Shown here in pieces: positions 1 through 5,814 of a stretch of DNA of 5,814 nucleotides (its first letter is position 1; each line of letters opens with the position of its first letter). The position numbers and the translations under genes are program-made. The notes beneath the pieces were generated by a model. That model saw nothing but the letters and a program-made list of their open reading frames with translations, did no database searches and was not told the DNA's origin. Source of the DNA: Betaproteobacteria bacterium (GTDB lineage Bacteria > Pseudomonadota > Gammaproteobacteria > Burkholderiales > Burkholderiaceae_E); the NCBI GenBank assembly GCA_009925965.1, contig RFPW01000145.1, forward strand, positions 1 through 5,814, read 5' to 3'.

Positions 1-37
1 CGTCGACACCCAATCGCTCTCTGCGGCGTCGGCCTAA
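1..37 (+). CDS. rplA: 50S ribosomal protein L1, C-terminal end (partial)
   Basis: Only the last eleven codons and the TAA stop (35-37) lie in the window; the 5' part is cut off. Read in the frame starting at base 2, the residues are VDTQSLSAASA, which match the usual betaproteobacterial L1 ending (a GVAVDTQSLSA-like tail). L1 binds 23S rRNA at the mobile L1 stalk next to the E site and, in E. coli, represses its own rplK-rplA mRNA. Its position just before rplJ agrees with the conserved rplK-rplA-rplJ-rplL-rpoB-rpoC order. The fragment is very short, so the call rests on the peptide match plus gene order together. Confidence 0.88.
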   Translation, partial: VDTQSLSAASA

Positions 38-195
38 CCGCAATCACAGCACTTTGGGCCACCGTTTTGGTTTTGGTCTTGGGCACCGCGAGGTGAACCG
101 GACTGCGATTGGAGCGTTGGGTTATCAAAGACCGCAGGGGGATGGAGATCCTCAATGGCGTTCAATCAATCCTGAATCTGCTCTCGGGCAGAAAC

Positions 196-376
196 GAGAC
201 GCGGTGAACGTGCCCTGCGCAGATGGCGTCCCCGAAGAGAGTTTCGCGTTGCAATCGGTTTGTTGAATGCCGTCTCAGCGGCCTTTAGCGATCCGCCCGC
301 TTCGAAGACTCGACCTCGGTCGCCGAGTCGGCGTCCTGGTGTCGCCAACCACCCAGCCGGGTGGCGCGTTGCCAGG
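196..376 (+). promoter_or_regulatory. Candidate L10 autoregulatory mRNA leader of rplJ
   Basis: Hand folding finds several helices lying nearly end to end. GAGACG (196-201) pairs with CGTCTC (271-276) and encloses a second helix, AACGTG (207-212) with CGCGTT (245-250). AGCGG (277-281) can pair with CCGCT (297-301). A hairpin at 311-330 has stem CTCGG/CCGAG extended by three pairs past a bulged C314. A long hairpin at 335-376 follows. In E. coli and many other bacteria the L10-(L12)4 complex binds a structured leader in this position and represses translation of rplJ-rplL. Position, length and density of structure agree with that, but I did not confirm a kink-turn or match a covariance model. 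Some helices have alternatives, for example GAAAC (191-195) with GTTTC (241-245), and GACTCG (307-312) with CGAGTC (324-329). Confidence 0.5.
335..376 (+). promoter_or_regulatory. Long hairpin just upstream of the rplJ ribosome binding site
   Basis: CCTGG (335-339) pairs with CCAGG (372-376), followed inward by two G-T wobbles, CGC (343-345) with GCG (366-368), and CCACCC (349-354) with GGGTGG (359-364), closed by an AGCC loop. Small internal mismatches separate the blocks. The hairpin ends 11 bases before the Shine-Dalgarno sequence of rplJ. No T run follows it (only TTTT at 383-386 after a gap), so it looks like an element affecting translation and not a terminator. It is probably part of the L10 leader. 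Confidence 0.55.
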
Positions 377-387
377 CTGTCATTTTC

Positions 388-393
388 GTGGAG
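388..393 (+). promoter_or_regulatory. rplJ ribosome binding site
   Basis: GTGGAG lies 7 bases before ATG 401. It supports that ATG as the rplJ start in place of the in-frame upstream TTG at 260, which would add 47 residues unlike any L10. Confidence 0.7.
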
Positions 394-400
394 TTTGACC

Positions 401-931
401 ATGGGTCTGAATCGAAAGGAGAAGGCGGTTGTCATCGAGGAAGTCACGGCGCGTGTCGCCGCGGCCGGTGCGATGGTCCTCGCTGAATACCGTGGTCTGG
501 AAGTGGGAAAGATCACCACCCTGCGCAAGCAGGCGCGTGAAAACGGCGTTTACCTGCGGGTTCTGAAGAACACGCTGGCGCGGCGTGCCGTCGCTGGAAC
601 CCCATACGAGCACTTGGCTGACCAGATGGTTGGCCCGCTGATCTATGGGATTTCGGTCGATCCGGTGCAGGCCGCGAAAGTGCTCGTTGAGTTTGCCAAG
701 AGCAATGACAAGCTCGTCATCAAATCGGGTGCCCTGCCTGGGAGCGTCTTTGACGCAAACGGGGTCAAGGCGCTGGCGACGATGCCGAGCCGTGAAGAGC
801 TTTTGGCCAAGCTGATGGGCACGATGCAGGCACCTGTGACGAAGTTCGTGCAGACGCTCAACGAAGTCCCGAGCAAGTTTGTGCGCACCCTCGCCGCGTT
901 GCGCGATCAGCGCGAAGGCGCTGCCGCCTGA
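401..931 (+). CDS. rplJ: 50S ribosomal protein L10
   Basis: A 176-residue protein of the L10 family (usually about 165-176 aa in this group). L10 anchors the stalk of the large ribosomal subunit: its N-terminal domain binds 23S rRNA near L11, and its C-terminal helix carries L7/L12 dimers. Visible family features are the N-terminal MGLNRKEKAVVIEEV, the conserved LAEYRGLEV and RVLKNTLARRA segments, GPLIYGIS, and IPSREELL-like TMPSREELLAKL (S130 onward), which leads into the long C-terminal stalk helix ending RDQREGAAA. The tail QAPVTKFVQTLNEVPSKFVRTLAALR is of a betaproteobacterial type longer than in Burkholderia as I recall it. The start at 401 is chosen for its ribosome binding site and because the family N-terminus begins here; the frame stays open upstream to 260 but that part is leader sequence. 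It ends in TGA, 81 bases before rplL. By analogy with E. coli, L10 in complex with L12 is expected to repress translation through the upstream leader. Confidence 0.97.
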   Translation: MGLNRKEKAVVIEEVTARVAAAGAMVLAEYRGLEVGKITTLRKQARENGVYLRVLKNTLARRAVAGTPYEHLADQMVGPLIYGISVDPVQAAKVLVEFAKSNDKLVIKSGALPGSVFDANGVKALATMPSREELLAKLMGTMQAPVTKFVQTLNEVPSKFVRTLAALRDQREGAAA

Positions 932-960
932 CCCACCCTTCCAGAGCCATTATCGGCCGA

Positions 961-977
961 GCGAACCTTCGGGTCGC
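961..977 (+). promoter_or_regulatory. UUCG-capped hairpin in the rplJ-rplL spacer
   Basis: GCGA (961-964) pairs with TCGC (974-977) and CC (966-967) with GG (972-973), with A965 bulged and a TTCG loop, giving a C(UUCG)G tetraloop. It sits 25 bases before the rplL ribosome binding site. There is no T tract after it, so it is not an intrinsic terminator. It could influence mRNA stability or rplL translation, but the function is unknown. Confidence 0.45.
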
Positions 978-1001
978 GGCGGTCATTAACTGATGCATTT
1001 T

Positions 1002-1005
1002 AGGA
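1002..1005 (+). promoter_or_regulatory. rplL ribosome binding site
   Basis: AGGA with a 7-base spacer to ATG 1013. It decides the start: the in-frame TTG at 1007 is only one base from it and could not be used with this site. Confidence 0.7.
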
Positions 1006-1012
1006 ATTGAAG

Positions 1013-1396
1013 ATGTCACTCAATAAAGAAGAAGTTCTCGACGCCATTGCTGGCATGACCGTGTTGCAGCTCTCCGAGCTGATCAAGGCGATGGAAGAGA
1101 AATTTGGCGTGTCAGCTGCGGCTGCCGTCGCCGTGGCTGCGGGCCCTGCAGCAGCTGGTCCGGCTGCTGCTGCGGTCGAAGAGCAAACCGAATTCACCGT
1201 CGTGCTCGCTGCGTTTGGCGAGAAGAAGGTCGAAGTCATCAAGGTGGTTCGTGCGGCCACCGGTCTGGGCCTCAAAGAGGCGAAAGATCTGGTCGATGCG
1301 GCGCCGAAGCCTGTCAAGGAAGGGGTTTCAAAGGCCGATGCCGAGGCGCTCAAAAAGCAACTCGAAGAGGCCGGCGCAAAGGTCGAGATCAAGTAA
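1013..1396 (+). CDS. rplL: 50S ribosomal protein L7/L12
   Basis: A 127-residue acidic protein of the L7/L12 family (typically 120-127 aa). It forms dimers on L10 and recruits and activates the translation GTPases IF2, EF-Tu, EF-G and RF3. Three parts are visible: an N-terminal dimerisation domain (about 1-33, with LSELIKAMEEKFGVS), an Ala/Gly/Pro-rich flexible hinge (about 34-56), and the globular C-terminal domain (about 57-127) with FGEKKVEVIKVVR and the near-invariant ATGLGLKEAKDLVD factor-binding region, ending in KLEEAG-type QLEEAGAKVEIK. The hinge, with a repeated GPAAA unit, is about six residues longer than in E. coli. The start ATG is chosen from its AGGA ribosome binding site. L12 is needed in several copies per ribosome, and separate strong initiation at this gene would help supply it. 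A structured spacer of 152 bases separates it from rpoB. Confidence 0.98.
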   Translation: MSLNKEEVLDAIAGMTVLQLSELIKAMEEKFGVSAAAAVAVAAGPAAAGPAAAAVEEQTEFTVVLAAFGEKKVEVIKVVRAATGLGLKEAKDLVDAAPKPVKEGVSKADAEALKKQLEEAGAKVEIK

Positions 1397-1401
1397 GACC
1401 G

Positions 1402-1454
1402 GTTGGGATCGGACGCTTAGCGGCCGGTCCCAACGTTTCACAGTCCCTTTTTTT
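1402..1454 (+). terminator. Hairpin plus T7 tract after rplL; candidate attenuator
   Basis: An 11-bp stem (1402-1412 with 1424-1434, one T-G wobble) continues past an A/G mismatch into CGC (1414-1416) with GCG (1420-1422), closed by a TTA loop. A run of seven T (1448-1454) follows 13 bases after the stem, farther than in a classic intrinsic terminator. In E. coli a partial terminator in the rplL-rpoB spacer lowers rpoBC transcription relative to the ribosomal proteins; this hairpin is in the corresponding place. GACCGG (1397-1402) could compete for CCGGTC (1424-1429). Because of the gap to the T run it may be a weak terminator, a stabilising mRNA 3' end, or both. Confidence 0.45.
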
Positions 1455-1460
1455 CGGGGC

Positions 1461-1518
1461 TTGCCGGCTAGGGGTTTGAGGTGTTGGATCTCTGTCCCTC
1501 CAAGCCTTTAGCCGGCAA
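1461..1518 (+). promoter_or_regulatory. Long inverted repeat in rplL-rpoB spacer; candidate RNase III processing stem
   Basis: TTGCCGGCTA (1461-1470) is the perfect reverse complement of TAGCCGGCAA (1509-1518). Pairing continues inward through 1471-1478 with 1501-1508 (G-T wobbles included), then AGG (1479-1481) with CCT (1497-1499) past a bulged C1500, giving about 21 pairs around a 15-base loop (1482-1496). No T tract follows, so it is not a terminator. E. coli mRNA is cut by RNase III in a stem in this same spacer, separating the ribosomal-protein and polymerase messages; a near two-turn duplex here fits that role. Function is inferred from position and shape only. The stem ends 21 bases before the rpoB ribosome binding site. 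Confidence 0.55.
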
Positions 1519-1539
1519 TCTCTGCCGACCACGCACCAC

Positions 1540-1543
1540 GGAG
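1540..1543 (+). promoter_or_regulatory. rpoB ribosome binding site
   Basis: GGAG with a 5-base spacer to ATG 1549, just after the long spacer stem. It supports this ATG as the rpoB start. Confidence 0.7.
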
Positions 1544-1548
1544 CGCCC

Positions 1549-5661
<4,113 letters not shown>

Positions 5662-5680
5662 TACGCGCTTCGCAACGGAT

Positions 5681-5686
5681 AGGAGA
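5681..5686 (+). promoter_or_regulatory. rpoC ribosome binding site
   Basis: AGGAGA, a strong match to the anti-Shine-Dalgarno complement, 6 bases before ATG 5693. It fixes the rpoC start. Confidence 0.8.
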
Positions 5687-5692
5687 ACCCTC

Positions 5693-5814
5693 ATGCGTGC
5701 ATTGCTGGATCTGTTCAAGCAGGTACAACAGGAAGAGCATTTTGATGCGATCCGGATTGGCCTCGCTTCGCCCGACAAGATTCGTTCGTGGTCTTATGGT
5801 GAAGTCAAGAAGCC
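5693..5814 (+). CDS. rpoC: DNA-directed RNA polymerase subunit beta-prime, N-terminal end (partial)
   Basis: The first 40 codons of rpoC, cut by the window end. The reading MRALLDLFKQVQQEEHFD, then IRIGLASPDKIRSWSYGEVKK, matches the family N-terminus (MKALLDLFKQ, FDAIKIGIASPEKIRSWSFGEVKKPE-like), which starts the clamp region and precedes the zinc-binding cysteines, not reached here. Beta-prime holds the catalytic magnesium and completes the core enzyme with RpoB. The 31-base gap after rpoB contains only the ribosome binding site and no visible terminator, so the two subunits are almost certainly co-transcribed. Confidence 0.97.
   Translation, partial: MRALLDLFKQVQQEEHFDAIRIGLASPDKIRSWSYGEVKK

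Larger units (their letters stand above)
38..400 (+). other. rplA-rplJ intergenic region (no gene; leader in its 3' half)
   Basis: This 363-base gap holds no convincing gene: the open frames across it start at TTG codons without a Shine-Dalgarno sequence and resemble no known protein. The first part has a hexamer repeat (GTTTTG, GTTTTG, GTCTTG at 64-81) and a small CACC-GCGA-GGTG hairpin with a GNRA-type loop (84-95). Neither is followed by a T tract, so I see no intrinsic terminator for rplA. A similarly long gap in E. coli carries the L10 promoter and the autoregulatory leader. I could not find a -35/-10 pair with good matches and proper spacing; TTCAAT at 161-166 is a weak -10-like hexamer with no fitting -35. 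The 3' half is described separately as a candidate leader. Confidence 0.75.

Noticed and set aside
64..95. GTTTTG repeats and CACC-GCGA-GGTG hairpin as an rplA terminator
   Set aside because: The T-rich stretch precedes the hairpin on the + strand and no T tract follows; the stem is only 4 bp.
161..166. TTCAAT as a -10 box for an rplJ promoter
   Set aside because: It has four of six matches and no -35-like hexamer at 16-18 bases upstream; such matches are frequent by chance.
54..266. A 70-codon open frame in the rplA-rplJ gap (possible leader peptide or small gene)
   Set aside because: It has a TTG start without a ribosome binding site, no recognisable sequence, and overlaps the candidate leader.
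260..400. A 47-residue N-terminal extension of L10 from TTG 260
   Set aside because: The extension resembles no L10, overlaps the structured leader, and ATG 401 has a ribosome binding site and the family N-terminus.
1007..1012. TTG 1007 as rplL start (adding MK)
   Set aside because: It is one base from the AGGA site, too close for initiation; ATG 1013 has normal spacing and gives the family N-terminus.
1148..1170. Inverted repeat GCAGCAGC / GCTGCTGC within rplL
   Set aside because: It falls in alanine codons of the hinge and is explained by amino-acid composition.

Overview
The window is a piece of the conserved bacterial rplKAJL-rpoBC cluster (large-subunit ribosomal proteins plus the beta and beta-prime subunits of RNA polymerase), all on the + strand. 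Recognisable proteins are the last residues of L1 (rplA), complete L10 (rplJ), complete L7/L12 (rplL), complete RNA polymerase beta (rpoB, 1370 aa) and the first 40 codons of beta-prime (rpoC). The RpoB sequence, its length, its start (MAQTYSFTEKKRIRKSF) and the L10 C-terminal tail (MQAPVTKFVQTLNEVPSKF) resemble betaproteobacterial, probably Burkholderiales, homologues. This placement rests on remembered family sequences and not on a database search.

Layout: 1-37 end of rplA; 38-400 a 363-base gap with no convincing gene, whose 3' half (about 196-376) can fold into a series of adjoining helices as expected for the L10-binding autoregulatory leader; 401-931 rplJ; 932-1012 a short spacer with a UUCG-capped hairpin; 1013-1396 rplL; 1397-1548 a structured spacer with a 14-bp hairpin, a T7 tract and a separate long inverted repeat; 1549-5661 rpoB; 5662-5692 spacer; 5693 to the window end rpoC, cut off.

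The genes act together. L10 and L7/L12 form the ribosomal stalk that recruits translation GTPases, and RpoB and RpoC form the catalytic core of RNA polymerase. In Escherichia coli this cluster is controlled by L10-L12 binding to the rplJ leader, by partial termination between rplL and rpoB, and by RNase III cleavage in the same spacer. The spacers here contain RNA structures in the matching places, and these are the most interesting part of the window. I see no mobile element, CRISPR array, tRNA, rRNA or new system; the coding content is ordinary housekeeping.
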